A stretch of DNA of 64,000 nucleotides from Thioalkalivibrio sp. ALE14 (GTDB taxonomy: Bacteria; Pseudomonadota; Gammaproteobacteria; Ectothiorhodospirales; Ectothiorhodospiraceae): NCBI RefSeq assembly GCF_000376845.1, contig NZ_AQXY01000025.1:1-64000 (forward strand). Reading direction: 5' to 3'. Below are positions 44,294 through 51,491 of the stretch, one piece after another. The notes under the pieces were generated by a model. That model ran no database searches. It was not told the DNA's origin and saw only the letters and a list, made by a program, of their open reading frames with translations. The position numbers and the translations under genes are program-made. Each line of letters begins with the position of its first letter. The first letter of the stretch is position 1.

Positions 44294-44875
44294 TCAGGCC
44301 GCCGACCGTCCGGCATGAGATACCCGCTCGATCCGGACGGGTACCGGTCGGCAAACCGTGTTGCAGACCGGCGAATGTTCCTGCGCAAACCCGAGCAGGT
44401 CGTCCAGTTCGTCCTCGCTGCAGTCCGCGTCGATCTGCATCTGGATGGTGATGTCCTGGTAGCCAGCAGGGACCTCGTCATTGAGCGCCAGGAGACCTTC
44501 CAGATTGATCATTCCTTTCAGCTCAGTCGAAAGCGAACGGATACGGATACCCCGGGCGGTGGCATGCAGCACGGTCGTCGTGGTGACGCATCCCGCCAGT
44601 GCATGGAGCAGGTATTCAACCGGGTTGGCGCCCTCGTTGTTGCCGAGTAGTACCGGCGGTTCGCCGTTGGTGAATTCCCACCCGGTACTCCGTGAGGTGT
44701 CTTCGGCACCTCCGCCATAGAAGTCCTTGATGGTCGATCGGTTCTCACCTCCGCTGATCCAGGTGTTGCGGGCGCGGAACTCGAACTGCGCGAGCTCGCG
44801 GTTGTCCTGCAGGGCCTGCACGGTCGTGGTCATCTGATCCACGTTCAGGCCGTTCATCGTGTTTTGCGTGTTCAT
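44294..44875 (-). CDS. OsmC/Ohr-family protein
   Basis: The 193-residue product has the family pattern GANPVEYLLHALAGCVTTTT and EHSPVCNTVCRPVPV, with both peroxidatic and resolving Cys in place. OsmC/Ohr proteins reduce organic hydroperoxides and some act on persulfides. The N-terminal part (ARNTWISGGENRSTIKDFYG) is typical of the YhfA-like branch. It is divergent from an AraC/GATase1 regulator, with 134 bp between, which suggests the regulator controls it. Confidence 0.92.
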   Translation of the reverse strand: MNTQNTMNGLNVDQMTTTVQALQDNRELAQFEFRARNTWISGGENRSTIKDFYGGGAEDTSRSTGWEFTNGEPPVLLGNNEGANPVEYLLHALAGCVTTTTVLHATARGIRIRSLSTELKGMINLEGLLALNDEVPAGYQDITIQMQIDADCSEDELDDLLGFAQEHSPVCNTVCRPVPVRIERVSHAGRSAA

Positions 44876-45009
44876 GGCTGTGCTCCGCTTAAGAAGGGAC
44901 CATTTCGCGCCATCGGATGGTGACGCAGCTTTAGGCTATAACCGGGGAATCGACCGCATAAGCGGCAGACGAGCCAGAAGCGTGGCGTTCGTGCCACCGG
45001 AGGACGCAG

Positions 45010-46065
45010 ATGAGCCGCGCGGACATGCCTGTCGAGGTGCTGATCGTTGCCGTCCCCGAAACCGCTGGTTCCGCGCTGTACGGCATGGTGGACGTGCTGT
45101 CGGCGGCCGGGAATCTCTGGCAACGCCTTCGCCATGAGCCCGTCAGCCAGGCCGGGTTTCGGGTGCGCATCGTCGCCCGCGAACGCAAGCCTTTTCTGTG
45201 CGGAAACGACATTCCGGTACAGCCGCATTGCGCGATTCGCGACCAGCCGGAGGCCTCCATCGTGATCCTGCCCGAGCTATGGCTCGGCCCGGACGAATCC
45301 TTCCATGGTCGGTACCCGGAACTGATGCGCTGGGTTCGGGATTGTTACGAGGGCGGGAAATCCATCTACTCGGCCTGCTCCGGAACCATCATGCTGGCGG
45401 AAACGGGCCTCTTGGCCGGGTGTGCCGCCACCTCGCACTGGGGTTATCAGGACTTGTTCCGGCGCGACTATCCGGACGTACGATTCCTGCCCGAACCCAA
45501 TCTGGTCCTGGCGGAGCCGTCAGGGCGGATCGTCAGCGCCGGGGGTACCACGTCCTGGCACGACCTGGCCTTGCATATCATCGCGCGCCATCTGGGCCCG
45601 GTGGAGGCCAATCGCATCGCCAAGGTGTATCTGCTCAAGTGGCACGATGAAGGCCAGGGGCCGTACACACCGCTGGTGCTGAAGTCCGACCATACCGACG
45701 CCCGAATGCGGCAGTGCGAGGACTGGCTGGGCCAGCATTTTGCCAAGCACTCCGCGATCCGCTTGCTGACCGAGGAATCGGGCCTTGCCGAACGCACCCT
45801 GAAGCGGCGTTTCAAGCAGGCCACCGGCGTATCCCTGGTGCATTACCTGCAGAACCTGCGTATCGAAAGGGCCAAACACCTGCTCGAGACTACGACGATG
45901 TCCATCGAGGAGATCAGCTTTGCTGTCGGATACGAGGATGTATCGTTTTTCCGTGAGCTGTTCCGGCGGCTGACGGGCACGACCCCGGGGCGTTATCGCA
46001 GGCTCTTCTTTGCCGGCACGGACCTGGATGCCCGGCAGGCCCATCCGGACAAGGCCGCGAGCTGA
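45010..46065 (+). CDS. AraC-family regulator with DJ-1/PfpI (GATase1-like) sensor domain
   Basis: The 351-residue product has an N-terminal GATase1-like domain (about 5-190) with SIVILPELWLGPD, SACSGTIMLAETGLLAGCAA (a nucleophile-elbow Cys), SHWGYQDLF, and a C-terminal AraC HTH pair: LTEESGLAERTLKRRFKQAT and TTMSIEEISFAVGYEDVSFF. This is the GlxA/FtrA-type arrangement. The likely target is the divergent OsmC gene (inference). Confidence 0.93.
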   Translation: MSRADMPVEVLIVAVPETAGSALYGMVDVLSAAGNLWQRLRHEPVSQAGFRVRIVARERKPFLCGNDIPVQPHCAIRDQPEASIVILPELWLGPDESFHGRYPELMRWVRDCYEGGKSIYSACSGTIMLAETGLLAGCAATSHWGYQDLFRRDYPDVRFLPEPNLVLAEPSGRIVSAGGTTSWHDLALHIIARHLGPVEANRIAKVYLLKWHDEGQGPYTPLVLKSDHTDARMRQCEDWLGQHFAKHSAIRLLTEESGLAERTLKRRFKQATGVSLVHYLQNLRIERAKHLLETTTMSIEEISFAVGYEDVSFFRELFRRLTGTTPGRYRRLFFAGTDLDARQAHPDKAAS

Positions 46066-46107
46066 AGACTGGATAGGGTCAAGGCGGGTGTCCCCTTCAC
46101 AGGCCGG

Positions 46108-46238
46108 CACCGTCATCGCGAGGCGTGCAACGCCGTGGCGATCGCTGACGGGATGGCCGGGCGCTGATCGAGGCGGACGTCCGGGGCGGCGTTTGGAGAT
46201 GGCCACGGCCCCTGTGGGGCCTCGCCATGACGGGGCAG
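46108..46238. repeat. GTCATCGCGAG-type inverted repeat element
   Basis: Left arm 46108-46145 (CACCGTCATCGCGAGGCGTG then CAACGCCGTGGCGATC) and right arm about 46195-46238 (GATGGCCACGGCCCC ... CCTCGCCATGACGGGG) form an imperfect palindrome. The left arm matches 1741-1776. It lies between the AraC-type gene and the Sel1 gene and is preceded by a GGCGGGTGTCCCCTTCAC motif. Confidence 0.7.
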
Positions 46239-46292
46239 GGGGCGAGCTGGTCGGCCTCTGCTTGCTGCGCTTCGGCTGCCCGCGCTGGTGGA

Positions 46293-47384
46293 CTAGCGCG
46301 AGCCCTCGGCCTTGCGCGCCTCGGCCTCGCGGCGTTGCTCCGGGGTGAGCTGCTGGTGGACGTAGTCGCGGGCCTCTGCGGCCGGCTTGTGGCCCTGATC
46401 GGCGGCGCGCGCGAACCAGACCCAGGCGCCGGGCAGGTCGGCCTCCACGCCACGGCCCTCGGCGAGCACGATGCCCATGTTGTACTGCGCCGGGGCCAGC
46501 CCCTGCCGCGCCGAGGCCAGGTACCAGGCGGCCGCGGCCGACTCGTCCTGAGCCACCCCAAGCCCCCGTTCCAGGAGGACGCCCAGGTTCGCCTGGGCCT
46601 GGGGATGGCCGGCTTCGGCCGCGGCGCGATACCAGTGGGCCGACGCCGTCAGGTCTTCCTGCGTGCCGTTGCCGTCGCGGCAGAGGTTGCCCAGGCGGGC
46701 GGCGGCGTCCGGGTCACCGGCCTCGGCGGCTTGCCGATACCAGTGGGCGGCCTTGGACATGTCCGTTGCTACGCCGTCGCCCTGTTCCAGGGCCAGGGCG
46801 AGGTTGAAGGCCGCGTCGCGGTGTCCCGCCTCGGCGGCCCGGGCGTAGTACTCGGCTGCCGCAGCCCGGTCGCGCGCGCACCCGCTGCCTTGCTGGTGCG
46901 CGACGCCGAGACTGTTCAGGGCGTCGGGGTCGCCGTGCTCCGCGGCGCGTTTCCACCACTGGATCGCCTCTTTGGCGGCCGCTTCACCGCCCCGGTTCAG
47001 CAGCAGCACTGCCAGATTGTTCTGCGCCACCACGTGCCCGGCCTCGGCCGCGCGGCCATACCAGTGTCGCGCCGTATCCGTATCCGCCGGGTCCGCCTTC
47101 TCGGCCATCACGCCCATGTTGAAGCTGGCATCGATCAGCCCCTGCTCCGCGGCCTGTGACCAGTACTCGCGCGCACGCCCCGCGTCCGCCTCCACCCCCA
47201 GTCCCTCGGCATAGAGGATGCCCATACCCAGCTGCGCCCAGGCCCATCCGGCCTCCGCGCGGGCCTCCCAGATCTCCCGGGCCGCCTGGTAGTCGCCCCG
47301 TTCGAAAGCGGCAAAACCGTCCTGGTCGGCGCCGCTCGGGCATTTTGGGTTCGCGGGGTTGTCGGGCTGGGTAGACGCGTTCAT
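46293..47384 (-). CDS. Sel1-like repeat (TPR-type) protein
   Basis: The 363-residue product has eight complete Sel1-like repeats and a partial ninth, for example GWAWAQLGMGILYAEGLGV, GHVVAQNNLAVLLLNRGG and GLAPAQYNMGIVLAEGRGV. Such solenoids bind partner proteins. There is no signal peptide. The first ~68 codons and 200 bp upstream are duplicated at 48720-49126. The start at 47384 (MNASTQPDN) is conserved in both copies. Confidence 0.9.
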   Translation of the reverse strand: MNASTQPDNPANPKCPSGADQDGFAAFERGDYQAAREIWEARAEAGWAWAQLGMGILYAEGLGVEADAGRAREYWSQAAEQGLIDASFNMGVMAEKADPADTDTARHWYGRAAEAGHVVAQNNLAVLLLNRGGEAAAKEAIQWWKRAAEHGDPDALNSLGVAHQQGSGCARDRAAAAEYYARAAEAGHRDAAFNLALALEQGDGVATDMSKAAHWYRQAAEAGDPDAAARLGNLCRDGNGTQEDLTASAHWYRAAAEAGHPQAQANLGVLLERGLGVAQDESAAAAWYLASARQGLAPAQYNMGIVLAEGRGVEADLPGAWVWFARAADQGHKPAAEARDYVHQQLTPEQRREAEARKAEGSR

Positions 47385-47588
47385 GAAAGCAGCACTCGGT
47401 GGGGGACACCGCCCGAGGATACAACCCCGGAAGCCCATCGCAAGGCTTACGCAGGACCATCCGTCAGGTTGGCCGTAAAAGTCCTTGGCGGCCCATTTTT
47501 AGCCCAAAAATGGCTGTTTAAGGCCGTATGAGGCGCTTGGTGTGGCTCTTACCGCACTATGTTCAGTGGTTTACCGAGGTCCGACCCC
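47181..47588. repeat. ~408-bp direct repeat, copy 1 (5' end of the Sel1 gene plus upstream)
   Basis: Bases 47181-47588 and 48720-49126 are near-identical over the coding part (one substitution, T to G, was noted) and more diverged upstream. The repeat covers the first 68 codons of the Sel1 gene, its promoter region and a ~100-bp tail that ends in GGTCCGACCCC. Between the copies lies a HigBA module. The tail itself recurs in diverged form at 49186-49300. Confidence 0.9.
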
Positions 47589-47677
47589 GTAACGCCCGCA
47601 CGAATCAGTGTAGTCCTCACAGCCCAGGGTAGCCGTCGAAATCGAGACGGAAGATGGGTGTCCCCTTCGCTTGCCCG

Positions 47678-47995
47678 CTACGCGGCTGGCTGCCCGTTTT
47701 CTCTGTGCCCATCGAACCGCATCTTTTGCACGGCGTCCAGCTTCACGCTCTTCCGTGCGCACCAGAGGTCGTGCTGGTCCTGCATGGCCAGCCAGCTTTC
47801 CGGCGAACGGCCGAGCGTTTTGGAAAGACGCAGTGCCATCTCGGGGCTGACTCCGCTTCGTCCGTGCAGGACGCGCCCCAGGGTGGAAGGCGACACATCG
47901 AGCTTGCTGGCAAGCTGGCGGGCACTCAGTCCAAACGGCTCCAGGTAGACCTCGCGAATGAACTCGCCCGGGTGCGGAGGGTTGTGCATGGTCAT
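47678..47995 (-). CDS. higA: HigA-family antitoxin (XRE type)
   Basis: The 105-residue product starts MTMHNPPHPGEFIREVYLEP, then LSARQLASKLDVSPSTLGRV and GVSPEMALRLSKTLGRSPES, the HigA/VapI HTH family pattern. It binds the toxin and represses the operon. The gene order toxin then antitoxin is typical for higBA. The start overlaps the toxin stop by one base (TGATG). Confidence 0.93.
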   Translation of the reverse strand: MTMHNPPHPGEFIREVYLEPFGLSARQLASKLDVSPSTLGRVLHGRSGVSPEMALRLSKTLGRSPESWLAMQDQHDLWCARKSVKLDAVQKMRFDGHRENGQPAA

Positions 47996-48273
47996 CAGTG
48001 GTAATCCTCGTAGTCCAGGATATGGACATTCCCGTCATGGAATTCGAAGGTCAGGCGCCAGTTGCCGCTGACCCGGATGCTCCAGCGATCCTGTGCGGTG
48101 CCCTTGAGTCGGTGCAGGTGGAACCCGGGGATATCCATGTCTTCGATCGTGGACGCGGTATCCAGGGCGGCCAGTTGCATCCTCAGACGTCCTGCATGTC
48201 GAGGTTGGATGCCACTAACGCTGCCCGACTCGTAGAAGCGGCGCAGTCCCTTGTGCCGAAACGACTTGATCAT
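47995..48273 (-). CDS. higB: HigB-family toxin (RelE-like mRNA interferase)
   Basis: The 92-residue product has MIKSFRHKGLRRFYESGS, then RLRMQLAALDTAST, HRLKGTAQDRWSIRVSGNWRLTF and DYEDYH at the end, the HigB signature. HigB cleaves mRNA on the ribosome. The start at 48273 is 17 bp from a TTGCG/CGCAA palindrome. The whole module lies between two long direct repeats. Confidence 0.93.
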   Translation of the reverse strand: MIKSFRHKGLRRFYESGSVSGIQPRHAGRLRMQLAALDTASTIEDMDIPGFHLHRLKGTAQDRWSIRVSGNWRLTFEFHDGNVHILDYEDYH

Positions 48274-48290
48274 GTCTTGAGTGTAGCGGA

Positions 48291-48305
48291 TTGCGCAATA
48301 CGCAA
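48291..48305. promoter_or_regulatory. Inverted repeat at the higBA promoter
   Basis: On the minus strand TTGCG-TATTG-CGCAA lies 17 bp upstream of the higB start codon, a sensible place for HigA autoregulation. The binding specificity of this HigA is not known. Confidence 0.45.
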
Positions 48306-48359
48306 CACCTGGCGCACGAACCCAGCATCGAAGAAAGTGGGTGTCCACTACTCGAGGAG

Positions 48360-48578
48360 CCCCTGGAGCCATCTTCGGCCAGCACCTGCTACGGTCTGAT
48401 CACGCCGGACTACGGCGTCAGCATCGCCGCCGTGTACCAGTACCAAGACGGCGCCCAGGCGGCCGTCGAAGGCTCCGGTGACGTCAGTCCGCTGGGCCAG
48501 TCCTCGACCTTCCGCCGCCAGGAGGCCGAACACACCCGCGCCTGGTACGCCGGCATCACTCAGGACATTTGGGGCTAG
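48360..48578 (+). pseudogene. Possible gene remnant
   Basis: A frame ending at 48578 reads CYGLITPDYGVSIAAVYQYQ, then RRQEAEHTRAWYAGITQDIWG. The composition looks protein-like, but there is no start codon with a ribosome site, and the frame upstream runs through the higBA promoter. I do not recognise the family. It could be the 3' remnant of a gene broken when this region was rearranged. Confidence 0.25.
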
Positions 48579-48719
48579 GCCCCGGCCTTCTCCCTGCCAC
48601 TTCGATCGGCGCCTCCGGGCGCCGAGTTCGTTTCCGGGCAGGTCCGAAGAAAGTGGGTGTCCCGTACTAATGCAGTGGTACGGAGGCAAAAGGCAAGGTT
48701 TGACCCCCGTGACCTGTCT

Positions 48720-48923
48720 CGCGTCCGCCTCCACCCCCAGTCCCTCGGCATAGAGGATGCCCATACCCAGCTGCGCCCAGGCCCATCCGGCCTCCGCGCG
48801 GGCCTCCCAGATCTCCCGGGCCGCCTGGTAGTCGCCCCGTTCGAAAGCGGCAAAACCGTCCTGGTCGGCGCCGCTCGGGCATTTGGGGTTCGCGGGGTTG
48901 TCGGGCTGGGTAGACGCGTTCAT
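48720..48923 (-). pseudogene. Truncated second copy of the Sel1 gene (5' end only)
   Basis: From ATG 48923 the first 68 codons match the intact Sel1 gene at 47384 except for one substitution noted, then similarity stops at 48720 and the frame runs into unrelated sequence (reading to a stop at 48348). The remaining repeats are missing, so it cannot make a working solenoid. Its upstream region is also duplicated. Confidence 0.85.
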
Positions 48924-49126
48924 GAAAGCAGCACTCGGTGGGGGACACCGCCCGAGGATACAACCCCGGAAGCCCATCGCAAGGCTTACGCAGGACCATC
49001 CGTCAGGCTAGCCGCGAAAATCCTTGGCGGCCCGTTTTTCCCGAAAATTGGCTGTTTAGGGCCGTATGAGGCGCTTGGTTTGGCTCTTACCGCCCTATGT
49101 TCAGTGCCTTACCGGGGTCCGACCCC
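48720..49126. repeat. ~407-bp direct repeat, copy 2
   Basis: See 47181-47588 for the extent. The left edge (48720) is directly preceded by AAAGGCAAGGTTTGACCCCC (from 48691), a dispersed motif also at 44080. The right edge ends in GGTCCGACCCC, also a dispersed motif. The repeat borders thus coincide with short dispersed motifs. Confidence 0.9.
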
Positions 49127-49185
49127 TTCAAGGCCTACCTGCGGCAGTCGTCGTCACCGGAAAGGGAGATGGCTGCCCCCTTCGT

Positions 49186-49300
49186 CCCGAAATCTTGGAG
49201 GCCCTTTTCCGTCCAAAAATGGGCCGTATAAGCCCCTCTAGAGGCCCGAACGACGAAACTAGACCTTAGCGTTCAACGGCGGCGTATCAAGGTCCGACCC
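49186..49300. repeat. Third, diverged copy of the ~100-bp tail element
   Basis: CTTGGAGGCCC at 49193 and GGTCCGACCCCGTAA at 49290 have the same spacing (about 97 bp) as CTTGGCGGCCC and GGTCCGACCCCGTAA at 47483-47592. Each copy has a hairpin of the form GGCCC-TTTT / AAAA-GGGCC near its left end, with different bases in each arm. AATAAATCTGTCCCC follows at 49320. The rest of 49127-49389 has no gene. Confidence 0.55.
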
Positions 49301-49389
49301 CGTAATGCTCCGGGCGCAAAAATAAATCTGTCCCCTTTTTGGTTTCTCTACTCGACGTTAGCATGATTAGGGCGCGGACCCAGACGAAC

Positions 49390-49614
49390 CTAGGAGCGCG
49401 GAGCCCCGACTTTTCTAACTCGTCGGGCCTTGGGGCCCTTTGGTGCGTGTTCTACTAAAAATTCGACTTGGTCTCCAGGTGATACGAGCTTGTCATCTCC
49501 TTCGATATCTGCGTAAAACACAAATACGTCCTTTCCTTTTTCGCGCCTAATAAAGCCAAACCCCTTAAGTGGGTCAAAGGTTTTGATCTCTCCGAACTCT
49601 GACTGATCGCCCAT
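49390..49614 (-). CDS. Cold-shock-domain protein next to a reverse transcriptase
   Basis: The 74-residue product is one cold-shock domain: FGEIKTFDPLKGFGFIRRE with RNP1 (KGFGFI), KDVFVFYADIEG with RNP2 (DVFVFY), and a basic tail KGPKARRVRKVG. Such domains bind single-stranded RNA or DNA. It starts 2 bp after the stop codon of the reverse transcriptase gene, so it is part of the same unit. Its GC content is low like the reverse transcriptase, unlike chromosomal csp genes of a high-GC genome. It may bind the RNA or cDNA made by the reverse transcriptase (inference). Confidence 0.9.
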   Translation of the reverse strand: MGDQSEFGEIKTFDPLKGFGFIRREKGKDVFVFYADIEGDDKLVSPGDQVEFLVEHAPKGPKARRVRKVGAPRS

Positions 49615-49616
49615 AT

Positions 49617-50813
49617 CTATTTTATTTCCCAGTAGTCTTTTATCGTGGGTTTATTCGGGTAAGCGGCGACAACTTGACGCCGGAGTGATCGCGCAAGCCG
49701 CTTGTCAGTTCTGGATAAAAGGCCCACCTTGTGGATAGCTCTGTTTACCCTCAGGATATGCCCAATGCGGTCCGTGTTTCTTCTGCTCTTGTTTGCGAGC
49801 TTTTTGCACTCAAGGATCAGATTATCTTTTTCTTGGTCGCCGATCTGGGGGAGTATTTTTCGCATTCGGGCGCGAAGTGGTTGGGCTTGGCTGTGTCCAA
49901 GTCGTTTAAGCTTGGCGATCTTTCCTGATGCTTGGTTCCACATTGAATGGTATTCAGGTGACGCGGGGTCAGTTGTGAATCGATTCTCACAGTCGTGCAC
50001 CATTTTTCGGATCGCTCTCCGTTCGTGGCGGGGGACTTTTGGAACGGAGTGTTTAGCCCACAGTCCTGTGACGATGTAATCAGAGTCTCTCTGGTGGACT
50101 CTGTCGACACGTGTCTTTTTGTTGTTGAGTTTCAATCCATGTTTTTTGCACATCGCTGCAACCGACCGAATGATTTCGGTGGTCTTGGCGGGCGTCAGCT
50201 GTTTTGGGCTTGAAATAGTTATGTCGTCCAGCAGCCGTGTGTACGCGATCGCCTGCCGCTCAAATGAGGCCGCGAGTTGATATTCGGCGTTAAAAAATAT
50301 GAGATTCGCTAAGTAAGATGAGGTGCACGCCCCTTGTGGCAGGCGGTGATGCCGTACGCAAAGCGTGGTAAGGAGGTCGGAGACGGGTTCGGGAAACCGC
50401 AGTAGGTAGCGGAAAATATCATATACGTTCTGGCGCCGTATGTTCGGGTAGAAGTTCTTTATGTCGAGCTTAATGATGGTGGACGCACCCGCATGTGCGG
50501 ACGCGTTCGAGACATAGTCTCGGGGCTCTTCGAGGTCGCGAATGCCGCCCATAAGGTAAAGTGGGTACTCCACTTTCTCCAAAATGGTACGATTGATTCG
50601 TTTTTGTATTTTCTTGAGTGTGAACTTGGGTTCAGAAACGTTTCGTTCTTTCCCGGAAGGTGTGGTGATGGTGAAGTCTGTGTAAGAATCATCTGTCCGG
50701 TTGGCGATGTCGGTCAGAATCTTAGGGTGAACGCCGAGCATCCTGGCGAGCGTTTCTACCGAGCCGATGGGCTTGTAAGGGTAATGCGGTTTTTTCGCGG
50801 ATTTCTGAGGCAT
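49617..50813 (-). CDS. Retron-like reverse transcriptase
   Basis: The 398-residue product has an N-terminal region like retron reverse transcriptases (LARMLGVHPKILTDIA, FTLKKIQKRINRTILE), the first catalytic Asp at about 117 in STIIKLDIKNFYPNIRRQ, then HHRLPQGACTSSYLANL, the catalytic pair at about 196-197 in IAYTRLLDDITIS, HGLKLNNKKTR and IVTGLW (VTG motif of retron enzymes). The usual Y-x-D-D is L-L-D-D here. There is no maturase or endonuclease domain, so it is not a group II intron protein. The C-terminus is basic and helical. GC is clearly lower than flanking genes, which suggests transfer. It is preceded by a small membrane-protein gene (28 bp) and followed by a cold-shock gene (2 bp). 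Confidence 0.92.
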   Translation of the reverse strand: MPQKSAKKPHYPYKPIGSVETLARMLGVHPKILTDIANRTDDSYTDFTITTPSGKERNVSEPKFTLKKIQKRINRTILEKVEYPLYLMGGIRDLEEPRDYVSNASAHAGASTIIKLDIKNFYPNIRRQNVYDIFRYLLRFPEPVSDLLTTLCVRHHRLPQGACTSSYLANLIFFNAEYQLAASFERQAIAYTRLLDDITISSPKQLTPAKTTEIIRSVAAMCKKHGLKLNNKKTRVDRVHQRDSDYIVTGLWAKHSVPKVPRHERRAIRKMVHDCENRFTTDPASPEYHSMWNQASGKIAKLKRLGHSQAQPLRARMRKILPQIGDQEKDNLILECKKLANKSRRNTDRIGHILRVNRAIHKVGLLSRTDKRLARSLRRQVVAAYPNKPTIKDYWEIK

Positions 50814-50841
50814 GAAAAATAAAAAAGCTAGGAGTCGATCA

Positions 50842-51042
50842 TTACAATAGCAGGTGCGAAGACCATACTGTAAGTTTTATGATCAGAAGTAGGAAAGCCG
50901 TAATACCGGTCAATCCGCCCTTCTTGCCTGATCCAACCTGCGTTTCGGAATCGTGGCTCTCTCGAGCGGTACGTTCCGCGCTATCTGTGTCCTCTTGTCG
51001 AAAAAGGACGGTCACTGACACATGCACGATTGCTCGTTTCAT
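50842..51042 (-). CDS. Small single-pass membrane protein, first gene of the reverse transcriptase unit
   Basis: The 66-residue product has an N-terminal beta-like part (MKRAIVHVSVTVLFRQEDTD), a charged middle and one membrane segment near the C-terminus (GLTGITAFLLLIIKLTVWSS). AAGGAG lies 8 bases before the ATG, a strong site that supports translation. It is 28 bp upstream of the reverse transcriptase and shares its low GC. I do not recognise a family. It could be a membrane effector, as small membrane proteins are in some retrons, but a non-coding role for this DNA is also possible because one arm of a long inverted repeat lies inside it (51013-51025). Confidence 0.55.
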   Translation of the reverse strand: MKRAIVHVSVTVLFRQEDTDSAERTARESHDSETQVGSGKKGGLTGITAFLLLIIKLTVWSSHLLL

Positions 51043-51289
51043 TTGTTACTCCTTATGTTTTTGGCTAAACGACGGATTTCGTTTAGCGCCAGACCAAACA
51101 TTCAGAGCATCGGGAATTGGTGTATTGGAATCAGGCAGACTCCGTAGCATGTGCGCCAGACAAGAGTCGCCCCTCATTGCGTAGCACGGCGTGCGGCGCG
51201 GGTGGGGGGTCCTGTTGGCCGGTCATGATCCCGCAAGGGGATCGCCTAGGGCGTCGTTTTCCCGAGGGTCGAAACGGCATGTGTCAGTG
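51013..51289 (-). ncRNA. Candidate structured RNA (msr-msd-like) of the reverse transcriptase unit
   Basis: On the minus strand CACTGACACATGC (51289-51277) and GCATGTGTCAGTG (51025-51013) are a 13-bp perfect inverted repeat enclosing 251 nt, the layout of the a1/a2 arms of retron RNAs. Between them lie hairpins: CGTTT..CCCTCGGG..AAACG (51256-51276), GATCCC-CTTGC-GGGATC (51227-51243), GCAC-GCC-GTGC (near 51185), GACTC...GAGTC (51138-51168), and CTAAACGA/TCGTTTAG extended by GGC/GCC (51064-51089). The second arm is inside the small membrane-protein gene, which is unusual for retrons. No YYAGC-like priming site was identified. Confidence 0.35.
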
Positions 51290-51491
51290 TTGTCAAAGAG
51301 CGAAGCAGCTTGGCGGTGTCACCAAGTGTGGTCATCTTCGCACAGGATCCCCTGCAATGGGAAGGGGTGCTTGCGGATTAGTGAGGGCGTGGTGTTCAGC
51401 TGGGCTGACTGGTCGCTCCCGCTGAAGGGTTGGAAGGGCATGGGATTCCTGTACGGTTTCGAAGCGTAGCTCGCGTCATTGTCATGCGGCG
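51043..51491. other. 449-bp leader between modC and the reverse transcriptase unit
   Basis: No gene is supported here. Besides the hairpins listed for the candidate RNA, CTTGG-CGGTGTCA-CCAAG lies at 51309-51326. A TTGACA box on the minus strand (51291-51296) could be a -35 element; the matching -10 is weak (TTCGAC). The 3' end of modC borders it at 51492. Confidence 0.5.

Noticed and set aside
48720-48923. The second Sel1 frame as a working short protein
   Set aside because: It carries only the first 68 codons of a 363-residue solenoid and then runs into unrelated intergenic sequence.
49617-50813. Group II intron or diversity-generating retroelement as the source of the reverse transcriptase
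   Set aside because: No maturase (X) or HNH domain, no intron RNA end motifs were seen, and no template/variable repeat pair or Avd-like gene was seen nearby.
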